DNA of 64,000 bases from Methylotuvimicrobium alcaliphilum 20Z (GTDB lineage: Bacteria; Pseudomonadota; Gammaproteobacteria; Methylococcales; Methylomonadaceae). Within the stretch, counting starts at the first letter, position 1. Each line of letters begins with the position of its first letter. The translations under genes and the position numbers were made by a program. The stretch covers positions 1,612,001 to 1,676,000 of the forward strand of contig NC_016112.1 in the NCBI RefSeq assembly GCF_000968535.2. The letters run 5' to 3'. A model generated the notes under the pieces. The model ran no database searches, was not told the DNA's origin, and was given only the letters and a program-made list of their open reading frames with translations. Below, piece by piece: positions 54,649 to 64,000 of this stretch.

Positions 54649-55971
54649 TTAACCGTTGGTTTTCAGTTCGCTTGGCTTGCGTCTTTTACCGATTTTTTTG
54701 CGGTCACGATGACGATCTTTGATTTTGGACGCTTTCTTCTTTGTTTCTGCTTTTTTGTTTTTACTACTTGCCGCTTTTCCCGAGGCTTTGAGCTTTTTGG
54801 GGCCTTTATAGCGGCCTTCCAATTCCTTGATCGTGCGCCGGATCAGTCGCTGTTGTAGATAGCGTTCGATACCCGCCAAGACGTTCCATTCGGTAGAGTT
54901 GATCAATGCGATTGCAAGTCCCGGTCGGCCGGCTCGACCGGTGCGGCCGATTCTGTGCAGATAGTCATTACCGTTACGGGCTAAGTCGAAATTAATGACC
55001 AGGTCCACGCCTTCGATATCGAGACCGCGCGCGGCAACGTCGGTTGCGACCAATATATCGATGGTTCCGTCTCGGAAAAACCCCATGGTTTTGTTGCGTT
55101 CGCTTTGGTCCATGTCGCCATGCAGCGAGCCTACGCGCAGCTTTTGCCCTCTCAATGGTCCGCGCAATTGATCGGTATGGATTTTGGTGTTGGTGAAGAC
55201 CAAGGCTTTTTCGTATGTTTCGTGGCTTAGTAGCCAGATCAATAATTTTTTCTTATGTTCGAAATCGTCGGCCAGCAACATTTGCTGTTCGATGTCTTCA
55301 TGTTCTGCCTGTATGCCATCGAGATAGACTTTTTCCGGCTCTTTAAGAAGTGTGAGAGCAATGCCTTTGATCGTCGGATTAAGTGTCGCGGAAAATAACA
55401 GGGTTTGGCGTTCCGGCTTGCAAACGCTTGCGATTTTCAGTAAATCGTTTTTGAAGCCCATGTCGAGCATACGGTCGGCTTCATCGAGAATGAGTAGGTC
55501 GAGTCGGCTGAAATCGGCGGAGCCTTCCTCGATGACTTCGATTAGGCGTCCTGGAGTTGCGATGATGATGGCAGTGCTTTTCGCAAATAAAGCGGATTGT
55601 TTCTTGAAGTCTTCACCGCCGATAATCATACCGGACTTGATCGGAGTGAATTCAGCCAGTTGTCGACATTGTTTATGTGTCTGTTTGGCTAGTTCCCGTG
55701 TCGGCGCTAGTATCAAGACTTTTGCCGCGCTGTCCTCGGGGCAGTTTTGCAGTAGATGCTGCAAGGCGGGTATCAGAAAGGCCGCAGTTTTGCCGCTCCC
55801 GGTTTTTGCGCAAACCCAAAGATCTTTGGATTCGTTGGCCAGAGGTATGACGGCAGCCTGTACTTCGGTTGGGTGATCGAACCCCATGGCTTGCGTGGCT
55901 TGTTTGATGCGCGAATCAAGCTCGAATTGGCTGAACGTTAAAGAGGACGTTGGTTCCGGTTGTGTTTCCAT
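54649..55971 (-). CDS. DEAD-box ATP-dependent RNA helicase (RhlE/SrmB-like)
   Basis: 440 residues. Motifs in order: a Q motif region (FSQFELDSRIKQA..MGFDHPTEVQ), VCAKTGSGKTAAFLIPAL (motif I), LAPTRELAKQ (Ia), TPGRLIEV (Ib), LDEADRMLDMGF (II), LLFSATL (III), VFTNTK (IV), ATDVAARGLDIEGVDLVINFD (V) and HRIGRTGRAGRPG (VI). A strongly basic Lys-rich tail of about 60 residues follows, which in such helicases helps bind RNA, often for ribosome assembly. It appears to be a single gene. Confidence 0.94.
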   Translation of the reverse strand: METQPEPTSSLTFSQFELDSRIKQATQAMGFDHPTEVQAAVIPLANESKDLWVCAKTGSGKTAAFLIPALQHLLQNCPEDSAAKVLILAPTRELAKQTHKQCRQLAEFTPIKSGMIIGGEDFKKQSALFAKSTAIIIATPGRLIEVIEEGSADFSRLDLLILDEADRMLDMGFKNDLLKIASVCKPERQTLLFSATLNPTIKGIALTLLKEPEKVYLDGIQAEHEDIEQQMLLADDFEHKKKLLIWLLSHETYEKALVFTNTKIHTDQLRGPLRGQKLRVGSLHGDMDQSERNKTMGFFRDGTIDILVATDVAARGLDIEGVDLVINFDLARNGNDYLHRIGRTGRAGRPGLAIALINSTEWNVLAGIERYLQQRLIRRTIKELEGRYKGPKKLKASGKAASSKNKKAETKKKASKIKDRHRDRKKIGKRRKPSELKTNG

Positions 55972-56238
55972 AAAGCCTTGAATGAGTGGGCTGAGCCGGC
56001 AGTTTTCCGATTTAACAGAAGCGCCGTAAAGGTAAATCCGGCAATGTTACGTTTTGTTTAAAATATAAGCAACTTCGAATAAAAGTTATAAGTGTCGATA
56101 AGGTCTGAATGAAGCGTCATTGATTTTATCTTTCTCAGCATGCTGATATGCTAAGCAGCAAAGTCGCCGGGTATGGAATTTCAAATTCAATATACCGGTT
56201 TTATCTTTAAGATTGGGTTTTAAGGAGGATGGGTATTT

Positions 56239-57135
56239 ATGAGGGCTTTAGCGAATTTTGTGATGCAGGGACCGTATCAGGCCTTGGTCGCTGCTTGTAT
56301 ATTGGGCGCTTTATCCCAATTTGTTTTGCCGTTGGCGCTGTTTTGTTGCGGCATCATCGCATTATGCGTATTGTCGCGTTCGGATAGCTATTGGCTGATT
56401 GTTTTGATCGGTACGGCTTTGGTTGTTTATGTTAGTAGTCTTTTTGTCGAAAGTAGGCCGGGTCTCGAGACTCCGGTGGTTTTGTTTTTGTTGGTGCCGT
56501 TGGCGGCTTCGGCGAAAGTATTGCGTGTTACCCAATCGCAAAGTTTGGCGATAATGGTCGCGGCGGTGTTTGCGGCCCTCTTGGCGGTTTCGATACAAGT
56601 GGTGTCGGGTGACGCAGCGCAATGGTGGGCTAGTTGGTTGGAAGGGGCTGTTGAAGGCGTGAAAGGCGCTACTTATCAAGGTTTCGAGGCAGACGGCACT
56701 TTACGGTTGATGAATGGATTGGTGGCGATGATGTTCGGTTTCGCAGTGACTTCATCGTTGTTGATCGGACGTTGGATGCAGGCGGCTTTATACAACCCTG
56801 GAGGATTCGCCGAGGAATTTTACCGAGTTAGATATCCCATTTATGCTTTGGGCGTTTTGGGTGTCGTGTTGATCGTGACAGCGCTATTCAGTGAAGCCTT
56901 GCTTTATGATTTGTTATTGGTTTTTATGATGCCGTTTTTCTTCCATGGCATGGCGGTTTTACATTGTACGGTTGACGTTTCCGAGCGCAGCAAAAATTAT
57001 TTGCTGCCGCCGTATTTATTATTGTTTGTTATGCCGCAATATGCGATCGTCGGCATGGCTTTTCTCGGCATGGCCGATATTTTTTTAAATTTTAGAAAAG
57101 CTGTCTATAAACGGAAAGATCATGATTCCAATTAG
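56239..57135 (+). CDS. Polytopic membrane protein (DUF2232/YybS-like)
   Basis: 298 residues with about eight hydrophobic spans (among them ALVAACILGALSQFVLP, YWLIVLIGTALVVYVSSL, AIMVAAVFAALLAVSIQ, LLFVMPQYAIVGMAFLGM). General layout is like DUF2232 (YybS-like) membrane proteins, but this is a judgement from length and spans. AAGGAGG nine bases before the ATG gives a strong start. It overlaps the rhomboid gene by 14 nt. Function unknown. Confidence 0.7.
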   Translation: MRALANFVMQGPYQALVAACILGALSQFVLPLALFCCGIIALCVLSRSDSYWLIVLIGTALVVYVSSLFVESRPGLETPVVLFLLVPLAASAKVLRVTQSQSLAIMVAAVFAALLAVSIQVVSGDAAQWWASWLEGAVEGVKGATYQGFEADGTLRLMNGLVAMMFGFAVTSSLLIGRWMQAALYNPGGFAEEFYRVRYPIYALGVLGVVLIVTALFSEALLYDLLLVFMMPFFFHGMAVLHCTVDVSERSKNYLLPPYLLLFVMPQYAIVGMAFLGMADIFLNFRKAVYKRKDHDSN

Positions 57136-57808
57136 AGATACCGCTCCGTGTTATTCAAGGCCGATTGTTTCTTGGAGTTTAATGGTTTTATGTATCGTGA
57201 TCTTTATCGCGATGGAAATTATTCCCGATCAATTGAAATACCGTTTGACTTATCTATTCGGTATGGTGCCGTTGCGTTATTCAAGCCCCGCTTGGGCAGC
57301 TCATTTCGGTTTGCCCCCCGATTATTATTTATCGTTTTTGACCAGCCTTTTTTTACATGGAGGTTGGTTGCACTTAGTTACTAACATGTTGTTTATGTGG
57401 ATTTTTGCCGATAATATCGAAGACCTGATGGGCAAGGGTCGCTTTTTGGTTTTTTATGTGGTTTGCGGATTATCGGCTCAGGCCTTGCAGTTTTATTTCG
57501 ACCCCTATTTAACGATACCGGTCGTTGGCGCATCGGGAGCCATCGCCGGCGTATTGGGGGCTTATTTTTTTCTATATCCGTTTGAGCGCGTCATTGTTCT
57601 TATACCGATCTTATTTTTTCCATTGGTTTTTCATGTGCCGGCGATAGCTTTTTTGGGATTTTGGATCATTCTTCAATTGCAAAAAGCCACGGCTTCGGTC
57701 ATGTTTGATGGTGTGATGGTTGATGTGGCTTGGTGGGCGCATTTAGGCGGTTTTATTGCAGGGGCGGTTTTATATCGGTTTTTTCTGCGCAACGAGCCTG
57801 AGCAATAA
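57122..57808 (+). CDS. Rhomboid-family intramembrane serine protease
   Basis: 228 residues, six or seven membrane spans. The catalytic Ser lies in VVGASGAIAGVLGAYFFLYP (GxSG motif), and the catalytic His in the last span (VDVAWWAHLGGFIAGAVLYRF). Upstream are FLHGGWLHLVTNMLFMWIFADNIED and the loop typical of rhomboids. It cleaves membrane proteins within the bilayer; the substrate is unknown. The ATG overlaps the preceding gene by 14 nt. Confidence 0.93.
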   Translation: MIPIRDTAPCYSRPIVSWSLMVLCIVIFIAMEIIPDQLKYRLTYLFGMVPLRYSSPAWAAHFGLPPDYYLSFLTSLFLHGGWLHLVTNMLFMWIFADNIEDLMGKGRFLVFYVVCGLSAQALQFYFDPYLTIPVVGASGAIAGVLGAYFFLYPFERVIVLIPILFFPLVFHVPAIAFLGFWIILQLQKATASVMFDGVMVDVAWWAHLGGFIAGAVLYRFFLRNEPEQ

Positions 57809-57934
57809 AAAATGAAATTGGATCGCATTTCTGTATAATAAGTGTCTTTTAAAGGCTTGCCCTTTCACGATTAAAGGGCCGAACATGTTGCGGCCTTCGA
57901 GGCTTCTTAGTATTGTCGGGAAATTAAAATTACA

Positions 57935-58261
57935 ATGAAAAATATTAACGTCGCATTAGTTAGACTTCTCCAGTTCGTCGTATTCGTTCTGTTTACATTC
58001 ATGGTATTGATTTATTTCGGAGCGATGGTTTTATTGCCGCTGGATGCCGCCGTGTTATTGATTAAGTTGATGACCTTGTTCGGTTTAAACGGATTTATTG
58101 CGGCTTTTATTGCGATTCCGATAGTGGCTTATTTAGGTTTGAGAGTCTATCGAATTCCGGGACTTGTCAAAATGGTCATCGATACCGGAGTCGAATTGGT
58201 CAACACCGGAAAAGCTAAAATCGATGCGTTCAACGCGCTAGCCGAATCGGAAAAAGTTTAA
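57935..58261 (+). CDS. Small two-span membrane protein, function unknown
   Basis: 108 residues. Two hydrophobic spans (VVFVLFTFMVLIYFGAMVLL, about 14-33, and GFIAAFIAIPIVAYLGL, about 53-70) are followed by an amphipathic helix and a soluble tail. No family recognised. The frame looks genuine: it uses ordinary codons, starts with ATG after AAATTAAAATTACA, and is closed by a strong terminator. Confidence 0.65.
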   Translation: MKNINVALVRLLQFVVFVLFTFMVLIYFGAMVLLPLDAAVLLIKLMTLFGLNGFIAAFIAIPIVAYLGLRVYRIPGLVKMVIDTGVELVNTGKAKIDAFNALAESEKV

Positions 58262-58275
58262 CCGCTTAGCTAAAC

Positions 58276-58314
58276 AAAAAAGGCCGGAAAGAGCGTTCTT
58301 TCCGGCCTTTTTTG
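58276..58314 (+). terminator. Rho-independent terminator
   Basis: AAAAAAGGCCGGAAAGA is followed, after GCG/T, by TCTTTCCGGCCTTTTTT: a stem of about 10 GC-rich pairs extended by A:T pairs and ending in a T-run, 15 bases after the small membrane gene. Confidence 0.93.
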
Positions 58315-58339
58315 TTTTCAATCCTTATTTCGTAATATT

Positions 58340-58425
58340 TACTATGAACCTTGAAAAAGCATTCACCATGAAGGACTTGAAATACTTCATGTGTTTCATG
58401 GTTAAACTGCCGAATTTAGGATGAG
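58340..58425. repeat. Dispersed ACCATGAAG/CTTCATGG repeat
   Basis: Contains GCATTCACCATGAAGGACTT and, inverted, CTTCATGTGTTTCATGGTTA, ending AAACTGCCGAATTTAGG. The same ending occurs at about 31182-31204 and in part at about 28900 and 29170. Non-coding. Confidence 0.55.
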
Positions 58426-58484
58426 GGTATGAAGATAGCGTATAAGATTGAGCCGTGCTTAAAAATTCGAGCCAATTCGCCAAA

Positions 58485-61301
58485 TCAGCTAAAAAATCGT
58501 TTTAAATAGTGCCCGGTATGCGAAGCGTTGTTTTCACTCAGTTGTTGAGGTGTACCTTCAGCGACCAGTGTGCCGCCTCCGTCGCCGCCTTCCGGCCCCA
58601 TATCAATAATCCAATCCGCCGTTTTGATCACGTCCAGGTTATGCTCGATGACGATCACTGTGTTGCCATGATCCCGTAGTGTATGCAATACGCGCAATAA
58701 TTGTTTGATATCGTGGAAATGCAGGCCGGTTGTGGGCTCGTCGAGAATATAGAGCGTCTTTCCGGTATCGCGTTTCGACAGTTCCTTAGCGAGCTTGACG
58801 CGCTGCGCCTCGCCGCCGGAAAGCGTGACGGCATTTTGTCCGAGCGTGATGTAGTTCAGCCCCACTTCGGTTAAGGTGTGCAGTTTTTTGGATAATACTG
58901 GGACGGCGCTGAAAAATTGCGCGGCATCCTCGACGGTCATATCCAATACTTCGTTGATTGCCTTGCCTTTATAGCGGATTTCCAGCGTTTCACGGTTATA
59001 ACGTTTACCGCCGCAGACGTCGCAATGTACGAAAATATCCGGCAAGAAATGCATTTCGACTTTGATGACTCCATCGCCTTTGCAGGCCTCGCAGCGGCCC
59101 CCTTTGACGTTGAAACTGAAGCGCCCCGGCGTGTAGCCGCGTGAACGAGCTTCAGGCGTTGCCGCGAATAATTCCCGGATGGGCGTAAAAATTCCGGTAT
59201 AAGTAGCCGGATTCGAGCGGGGCGTTCGGCCTATCGGGCTTTGATTAATATCAATGACTTTATCGAAATATTCAATGCCTTCGATTTCATCGCAAGGTGC
59301 GGGCAGGGTGCCGGCTCGATTGATTGCGCGCGCAACATAGCGGTAGAGCGTATCGTTGATGAGCGTCGATTTCCCTGAGCCGGATACGCCGGTGATACAG
59401 GTAAGTAGGCCGACCGGCAGAGCAATATCGACGTTTTTCAGGTTATTGCCTTGAGCGTTGAGGATCACGATGCGCTTTTCCGGGTCGACCGGCGTCGTGT
59501 TTTCCGGAATCGCAATCATTTGTTTTCCCGACAAATACTGGCCGGTCAACGAATCGGGCGAGTCGATGATGTCTTGCGGCGTCCCCTGTGCGACGATTCT
59601 ACCGCCGTGAATACCGGCGCCGGGGCCTATATCGACAATATGATCGGCCGAGCGAATCGCATCTTCGTCGTGTTCTACGACGATTACGGTATTACCCAGA
59701 TCCCTGAGCCGGAACAGGGTATTCAACAAACGGTCGTTATCGCGCTGATGCAGGCCGATTGACGGTTCGTCGAGCACATACATTACGCCGACTAAGCCTG
59801 CGCCGATTTGGCTGGCCAGCCGGATACGTTGCGCTTCGCCGCCGGACAACGTATCGGCGCTACGATCGAGGGTCAGATAATCTAGCCCGACATTGACCAA
59901 AAACTCTTGTCGTTCGACGATTTCCTTGATGATTTTCGCAGCCACTTCGCCCTGTTTTCCAGGTAAATCCAACTCTTCGAAAAACTGTAAAGATTTGCGT
60001 ATCGGAAAACGGGTAAGTTCGTGCAGGGGGCGTTCGTTGACGAAAACATGGCGGGCAGCCTTGTTTAGGCGAGCTCCGCCGCAGTCGAGGCAGGTTTTTT
60101 GCGATAGATATTTGGCCAGTTCTTCACGGACCATCGGAGAGTCGGTTTCATGGTAACGGCGATCCATGTTCGCAATGATACCTTCAAAGCTGTAGCGCTT
60201 GGTTTGGCCGGCGCGTGGTCCGCCTATCAGTTTGAACTCGATCGCTTCGTTGCCGCTGCCGAATAATAATACTTTTTTGATGTTGTTCGGTAGATCCTGG
60301 TAAGGGATTTCCGGATCGAAACCATAGTGTTCGGCCAGCGAACAGATAATTTGATAATAATAAGCGTTGCGCCGGTCCCAGCCTCGGATTGCCCCGCCGG
60401 CTAGGCTGATGTTGGGATTATGCACCACCAGTTCCGGATCGAAGTGTTGACGAACACCAAGTCCGTCGCAAGTTGGGCAAGCACCTTTCGGGTTGTTGAA
60501 CGAAAAAATGCGCGGTTCTAATTCGCTGAGGCTGTACCCGCAGTGCGGACAGGCGTAGCGTTCGGAAAATAATAAGGTTGTGTTGTCGTCCATGGAAACG
60601 GCCAGCGCGATACCGTCGGCGATGCGAAGTGCCGTTTCGAATGACTCGGAAAGGCGCAATGCGATGTCGTTACGAATTTTGAATCGATCGACGATCACTT
60701 CGATCGTGTGCTTTTTCTTGGGGTCGAGCGTCGGCGTTTCGTCGAGATCGAATACGTTGCCGTCAATGCGTGCTCTGATAAAGCCTTGCACGCGTAAATC
60801 CTCAAGCAATTGTAGGTATTCCCCTTTGCGCTGGCTAATGACGGGTGCCAATAACATCCAGCGCCCTCCCTCGGTTTGTTCGAGCACGCTATCTACCATT
60901 TGGCTGACGGTTTGTGCGGCTAATGAAACATTATGGTCAGGGCAGCGAGGCGTGCCTGCGCGAGCATAGAGCAAACGCAAGTAATCATAGATTTCGGTAA
61001 TTGTGCCGACCGTCGAGCGAGGATTGTGGGAGGTCGATTTTTGTTCGATCGAAATGGCCGGGGACAGTCCCTCGATATGATCGACATCCGGTTTTTCCAT
61101 CATCGACAGGAATTGCCGGGCGTAGGCGGACAGTGATTCGACATAGCGCCGTTGGCCTTCGGCATAAATCGTGTCGAAAGCCAGTGACGATTTACCGGAA
61201 CCTGAGAGACCGGTAATGACAATCAAGGAGTCGCGGGGCAAATCCAGGTCGATGTTTTTTAGGTTATGGGTGCGCGCGCCGCGAATGCTGATGGTGTCCA
61301 T
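58485..61301 (-). CDS. uvrA: Excinuclease ABC subunit A
   Basis: 938 residues, normal length. Starts [22 protein letters not shown] with the first Walker [23 protein letters not shown]. Zinc modules are [23 protein letters not shown] and [23 protein letters not shown]. Two ABC signatures are present ([15 protein letters not shown] and [16 protein letters not shown]), and the second Walker A is [15 protein letters not shown]. It recognises DNA damage with UvrB in nucleotide excision repair. No LexA box was identified upstream. Confidence 0.97.
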   Translation of the reverse strand: MDTISIRGARTHNLKNIDLDLPRDSLIVITGLSGSGKSSLAFDTIYAEGQRRYVESLSAYARQFLSMMEKPDVDHIEGLSPAISIEQKSTSHNPRSTVGTITEIYDYLRLLYARAGTPRCPDHNVSLAAQTVSQMVDSVLEQTEGGRWMLLAPVISQRKGEYLQLLEDLRVQGFIRARIDGNVFDLDETPTLDPKKKHTIEVIVDRFKIRNDIALRLSESFETALRIADGIALAVSMDDNTTLLFSERYACPHCGYSLSELEPRIFSFNNPKGACPTCDGLGVRQHFDPELVVHNPNISLAGGAIRGWDRRNAYYYQIICSLAEHYGFDPEIPYQDLPNNIKKVLLFGSGNEAIEFKLIGGPRAGQTKRYSFEGIIANMDRRYHETDSPMVREELAKYLSQKTCLDCGGARLNKAARHVFVNERPLHELTRFPIRKSLQFFEELDLPGKQGEVAAKIIKEIVERQEFLVNVGLDYLTLDRSADTLSGGEAQRIRLASQIGAGLVGVMYVLDEPSIGLHQRDNDRLLNTLFRLRDLGNTVIVVEHDEDAIRSADHIVDIGPGAGIHGGRIVAQGTPQDIIDSPDSLTGQYLSGKQMIAIPENTTPVDPEKRIVILNAQGNNLKNVDIALPVGLLTCITGVSGSGKSTLINDTLYRYVARAINRAGTLPAPCDEIEGIEYFDKVIDINQSPIGRTPRSNPATYTGIFTPIRELFAATPEARSRGYTPGRFSFNVKGGRCEACKGDGVIKVEMHFLPDIFVHCDVCGGKRYNRETLEIRYKGKAINEVLDMTVEDAAQFFSAVPVLSKKLHTLTEVGLNYITLGQNAVTLSGGEAQRVKLAKELSKRDTGKTLYILDEPTTGLHFHDIKQLLRVLHTLRDHGNTVIVIEHNLDVIKTADWIIDMGPEGGDGGGTLVAEGTPQQLSENNASHTGHYLKRFFS

Positions 61302-61381
61302 TGATGAAATGCCGGTCTAGGAAACAGGTCGCTAATATACGGCGAAATCGGGTCGATTTCAAAACTCGGGTCGGTCAAGGT

Positions 61382-61634
61382 TATACCCATCGTAGATCAA
61401 AATTCGGCACCGGGGTGTCCGTCAAAGGGCGCCGTAAATACGTCCCTGTAGGCTCTATGCCAGCTCCATGCTGGCAAAGCCTTTGCGATCGCCATGGATG
61501 GCGTGAATGTGGATTTTGCATTACGCCACGGATGGCGTGTATTAGGGCAATGCAGGAGCAATTGCCGAGGAGCAAAAATCGACCGCACCCCGGTGCTTCT
61601 TCAGGCACTGCCGAAATTTGAAGTGCGAAAGGTA
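61382..61634. repeat. Family A MITE-like element with altered 49-bp-type insert
   Basis: Left end TATACCCATCGTAGATCAAA; the right end AAGTGCGAAAGGTA is slightly truncated. It lacks module B. Between about 61485 and 61583 lies sequence related to the 49-bp unit of 29012-29106 (CCATGGATGGCGTGAATGTG ... GGAGCAAAAATCGAC), expanded by a second partial copy. Confidence 0.75.
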
Positions 61635-61726
61635 AACAGGTCTGGTTTATCGCTTTCTAGCAGTTTGCAATTCCGACGATTTCGAGTACATTGTGTTTAT
61701 TCGAAACTTAACATAGCGTAATTGAT

Positions 61727-62476
61727 GTGAATCACTTTTATTCTTTTCAAATTCATGGCGGCGCCGATCATGGTGGCGGAGTCGCCGATTCTGTCGGGCA
61801 TTTTTTAGGATTTCTGGAAAGCCTTGCTGCACAAGAGCCTTCGGACATATTTGCGAGTATATTTCCGGGAATCGCTGAATTGGATAATATTCATCCTTTG
61901 CTAGTACATTTTCCAATCGCTTTATTGATCGGTTTTTTTATTCTCGACTTATTAGGGACTTTGATTCGTAACCCGGTTTGGCGCAGTGCCGCTTCGGCGA
62001 TGCTTTATTTTGGGACGATTGGCGCAGCAGTGACTGTTTATACCGGTTTGCAAGCCGGCGAAACGGTTGCGCACGGAGGTAATGTTCATGACATCATGGA
62101 AAGGCATGAGCAAATTGGTATTATGGTGTTAAGCTTATCGGCGTTGTTATCGGTTTGGCGTCTGTTGGCCGGCAGTTCGCTTAAAGGTGCGGCTAACGGT
62201 TTTTTTCTATTTCTGTCGGCGGGTCTGTCCGTGTTGGTCGTTTTGGGAGCCGATTTAGGCGGATTGATGGTCTATCGTTACGGTGTTGCGGTCGAAGGGG
62301 CAATCGATCCTCAAGAAGCCAGTGTGCATGAGCACGGGCAACCGCAAGTCAATGAGCATAGACATGATTCCGGTGGTGAGCCCCCTCACTCTGATTCATC
62401 TCAGAGCCATCACCCTAGTGAAAATCATTTACATCCTGACAATCACGAGCACTCCGAATCAAATCATACTCATTAG
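61727..62476 (+). CDS. DUF2231 membrane protein with His-rich C-terminal tail
   Basis: 249 residues from GTG 61727. The DUF2231 core shows LDNIHPLLVHFPIALLIGFFILDLLG (split here at about residues 52-77), SAASAMLYFGTIGAAVTVYTGLQAG and a further pair of spans. The last 49 residues contain 13 histidines with many Asp/Glu/Ser, a likely metal-binding tail. The N-terminus also has a HGGADHGGG stretch. DUF2231 proteins sit near cytochrome or metal-handling genes in some genomes, but none is near here. Function unknown; metal handling is inference. Confidence 0.8.
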   Translation: MNHFYSFQIHGGADHGGGVADSVGHFLGFLESLAAQEPSDIFASIFPGIAELDNIHPLLVHFPIALLIGFFILDLLGTLIRNPVWRSAASAMLYFGTIGAAVTVYTGLQAGETVAHGGNVHDIMERHEQIGIMVLSLSALLSVWRLLAGSSLKGAANGFFLFLSAGLSVLVVLGADLGGLMVYRYGVAVEGAIDPQEASVHEHGQPQVNEHRHDSGGEPPHSDSSQSHHPSENHLHPDNHEHSESNHTH

Positions 62477-62508
62477 TCGTTGTATTGCTCATCGGAGAAA
62501 AAAATTCG

Positions 62509-62536
62509 GCCCCTCACCTAGCGTTAGGTGAGGGGC
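62509..62536. terminator. Strong palindromic hairpin after the DUF2231 gene
   Basis: Perfect 12-bp stem GCCCCTCACCTA / TAGGTGAGGGGC with loop GCGT, preceded by an A-run. The same hairpin lies inside the family A copy at 18912-18941 and, degraded, at about 5035-5060, so it is also a dispersed module. It probably ends DUF2231 transcription before trpF. Confidence 0.6.
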
Positions 62537-62647
62537 GCTGAGGTCTCTGAATTGGGAATTGCCGTAGGCCATTTTAGCCTTAGCTTAGGGCTTTTGTTTT
62601 ATGGTATTCTATTCGGCTAAATTTTTTATTAAGTATCTTATCTCTTT

Positions 62648-63274
62648 ATGCGTACTCGCGTTAAAATTTGCGGCTTTACCCGGGTTAATGACGCAGTCCG
62701 TGCGGCGCATCTAGGCGTGGATGCGATCGGGTTGGTTTTTTATCCGCCTAGCCCGAGAAATGTTGATATTGATCAGGCGCTTGCGATTGTCGAGGCATTG
62801 CCGCCCTTTACCAGTGTTATCGGTTTATTTGTCGACGAGCAAGAGGCGCGTATTCGTGAAGTGTTGAGTCGGGTGCCGATCGACTGTTTGCAATTTCACG
62901 GCGATGAGACGCCAGATGCTTGCGAGCTGTACAATAAACCTTATATCAAGGCAATTAGGATGCGGGAAGGCGTTGATATAGCCGATTTGGCTAATCGGTA
63001 TTCCGGAGCCGCCGGTTTGTTACTCGATGCTTATCATCCGGGAGTGAAAGGCGGTTCTGGAAACCGTTTCGATTGGGATTTGATTCCGCAAGATTGCGCA
63101 AAACCGATTATTTTGGCCGGCGGTTTGGAACCCGGCAATGTCAGGCAGGCAATGGAATCGGTCGGCCCTTATGCATTGGACGTCAGCAGCGGCGTAGAGT
63201 CGGAAAAAGGTATTAAGGATGCCGGTAAAATGGCGGCATTCGTAAGAATAATTAACGAGGGTAATAGAAGTTAG
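62648..63274 (+). CDS. trpF: Phosphoribosylanthranilate isomerase
   Basis: 208 residues. Motifs: [35 protein letters not shown] with the catalytic Cys in KICG, VGLFVDE-like [46 protein letters not shown] with the catalytic Asp, [11 protein letters not shown] and [16 protein letters not shown]. It carries out the Amadori rearrangement in tryptophan synthesis. It is followed after 4 nt by trpB, as in many gammaproteobacteria outside the enterics. Confidence 0.96.
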   Translation: MRTRVKICGFTRVNDAVRAAHLGVDAIGLVFYPPSPRNVDIDQALAIVEALPPFTSVIGLFVDEQEARIREVLSRVPIDCLQFHGDETPDACELYNKPYIKAIRMREGVDIADLANRYSGAAGLLLDAYHPGVKGGSGNRFDWDLIPQDCAKPIILAGGLEPGNVRQAMESVGPYALDVSSGVESEKGIKDAGKMAAFVRIINEGNRS

Positions 63275-63278
63275 TAAC

Positions 63279-64000
63279 ATGACACAGCATTATAACTTGC
63301 CGGACGAGCGCGGACATTTCGGTCCTTATGGCGGAAAATTCGTTGCCGAAACATTAATGGGGCCTATTCAAGAGTTAGAAGAGGCTTATCTGCGCTATAT
63401 GCAGGATCCTGAATTTTTAACCGAATTAGATGCCGATTTGCAGCATTATGTCGGACGCCCTTCACCGCTTTACCATGCCGAACGCTGGAGTCGGCATTTA
63501 GGCGGAGCGCAGCTTTATTTGAAACGAGAAGACCTCAATCATACCGGCGCGCATAAAGTTAATAATACGATCGGACAGGCGTTATTGGCTAAGCGCATGG
63601 GAAAAACCCGGATCATCGCTGAAACCGGCGCGGGTCAGCATGGCGTGGCTACAGCTACGGTCGCTGCGAGACTGGGACTCGAGTGCGTTGTTTATATGGG
63701 GGCGGTCGATGTCGCGCGACAGTCCTTGAATGTTTACCGAATGAAACTGCTTGGCGCAAAAGTCGTTGCGGTCGAATCGGGTTCGAAGACTTTGAAAGAC
63801 GCGTTAAACGAAGCGCTCCGTGATTGGGTTACCAATGTCGACAATACATTCTACATTATTGGAACGGTAGCAGGGCCGCATCCTTATCCCGCGATGGTGC
63901 GCGATTTTCAAACCGTGATCGGCCGTGAAGCCAAAGAACAATGCTTGACCATGACCGGGCGGTTGCCCGATGCGCTGGTCGCTTGTGTCGGGGGGGGGTC
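63279..64000 (+). CDS. trpB: Tryptophan synthase beta subunit, 3' truncated by window end
   Basis: The ATG at 63279 opens a frame that runs off the window after about 240 codons. It reads [24 protein letters not shown], then [26 protein letters not shown] with the PLP-binding lysine, [55 protein letters not shown] and the start of the phosphate-binding glycine loop (VGGGS) at the edge. It makes tryptophan from indole and serine; trpA presumably follows outside the window. Confidence 0.97.
   Translation, partial: MTQHYNLPDERGHFGPYGGKFVAETLMGPIQELEEAYLRYMQDPEFLTELDADLQHYVGRPSPLYHAERWSRHLGGAQLYLKREDLNHTGAHKVNNTIGQALLAKRMGKTRIIAETGAGQHGVATATVAARLGLECVVYMGAVDVARQSLNVYRMKLLGAKVVAVESGSKTLKDALNEALRDWVTNVDNTFYIIGTVAGPHPYPAMVRDFQTVIGREAKEQCLTMTGRLPDALVACVGGG

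Overview
The window looks like the chromosome of a gammaproteobacterial methylotroph, most likely a methanotroph of the Methylococcaceae (Methylotuvimicrobium/Methylomicrobium-like). This is inferred from a formaldehyde-activating-enzyme paralogue, an exosortase-A (PEP-CTERM) exopolysaccharide locus, a gammaproteobacterial pyrG-kdsA-eno-ftsB-ispD-ispF-truD-surE-pcm backbone, moderate GC, and many short interspersed repeats. No rRNA, tRNA or CRISPR array was recognised. 49 protein-coding genes are supported; the first and last are cut by the window edges.

Layout. 1-4497: XrtA-type exopolysaccharide genes (outer-membrane barrel, deacetylase, FemAB-like, glycosyltransferase). 5380-7919: CNNM/CBS membrane protein and a ferric-reductase-like flavocytochrome. 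8204-15363: leftward purine-salvage/oxidation operon (ade-xdhA-xdhB-membrane protein-xdhC), split by a repeat-derived block. 15385-18839: large MscS channel and an RlpA lipoprotein. 19039-28585: a REC-histidine kinase divergent from a very tight six-gene unit: RACo-type corrinoid activase, corrinoid protein, UroD-like methyltransferase, DUF1638 protein, hybrid kinase, REC-PAS-GGDEF-EAL protein. 29203-32730: bioA and a Do-type serine protease. 33741-36411: YeeE/YedE halves, SoxC-like molybdoenzyme and a SoxD-like cytochrome. 36519-39391: double-receiver protein, Fae paralogue, radical SAM enzyme, mini rod-like protein. 39720-52256: housekeeping block from tilS to rpiA. 52299-53786: an IS110 element inside a repeat. 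53869-64000: 2Fe-2S protein, DEAD-box helicase, membrane proteins including a rhomboid protease, uvrA, DUF2231 protein, trpF and partial trpB.

The most interesting locus is 19039-28585. It has the parts of a corrinoid methyl-transfer system (reductive activase, DxHxxG corrinoid protein, MtaA/MtbA-like methyltransferase, DUF1638) but no recognised substrate:corrinoid methyltransferase. The UroD-like enzyme appears to lack two of the three usual zinc ligands, and the genes are translationally coupled to a hybrid kinase and a c-di-GMP cyclase/phosphodiesterase. This suggests a corrinoid-linked reaction whose expression or output is tied to His-Asp and c-di-GMP signalling.

The second theme is intergenic. 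About ten copies or fragments of a MITE-like element with imperfect TATACC...TTCGGC ends occur in 64 kb. Several carry further short elements nested at fixed positions with visible target duplications (TTCA; AGGCTCT), and one is split by an IS110 whose long non-coding end is a candidate bridge RNA. Other unrelated inverted-repeat elements sit at 4571-4747, 28911-29169 and 30651-31140. Repeats appear to have supplied the last codons of the GGDEF/EAL gene.
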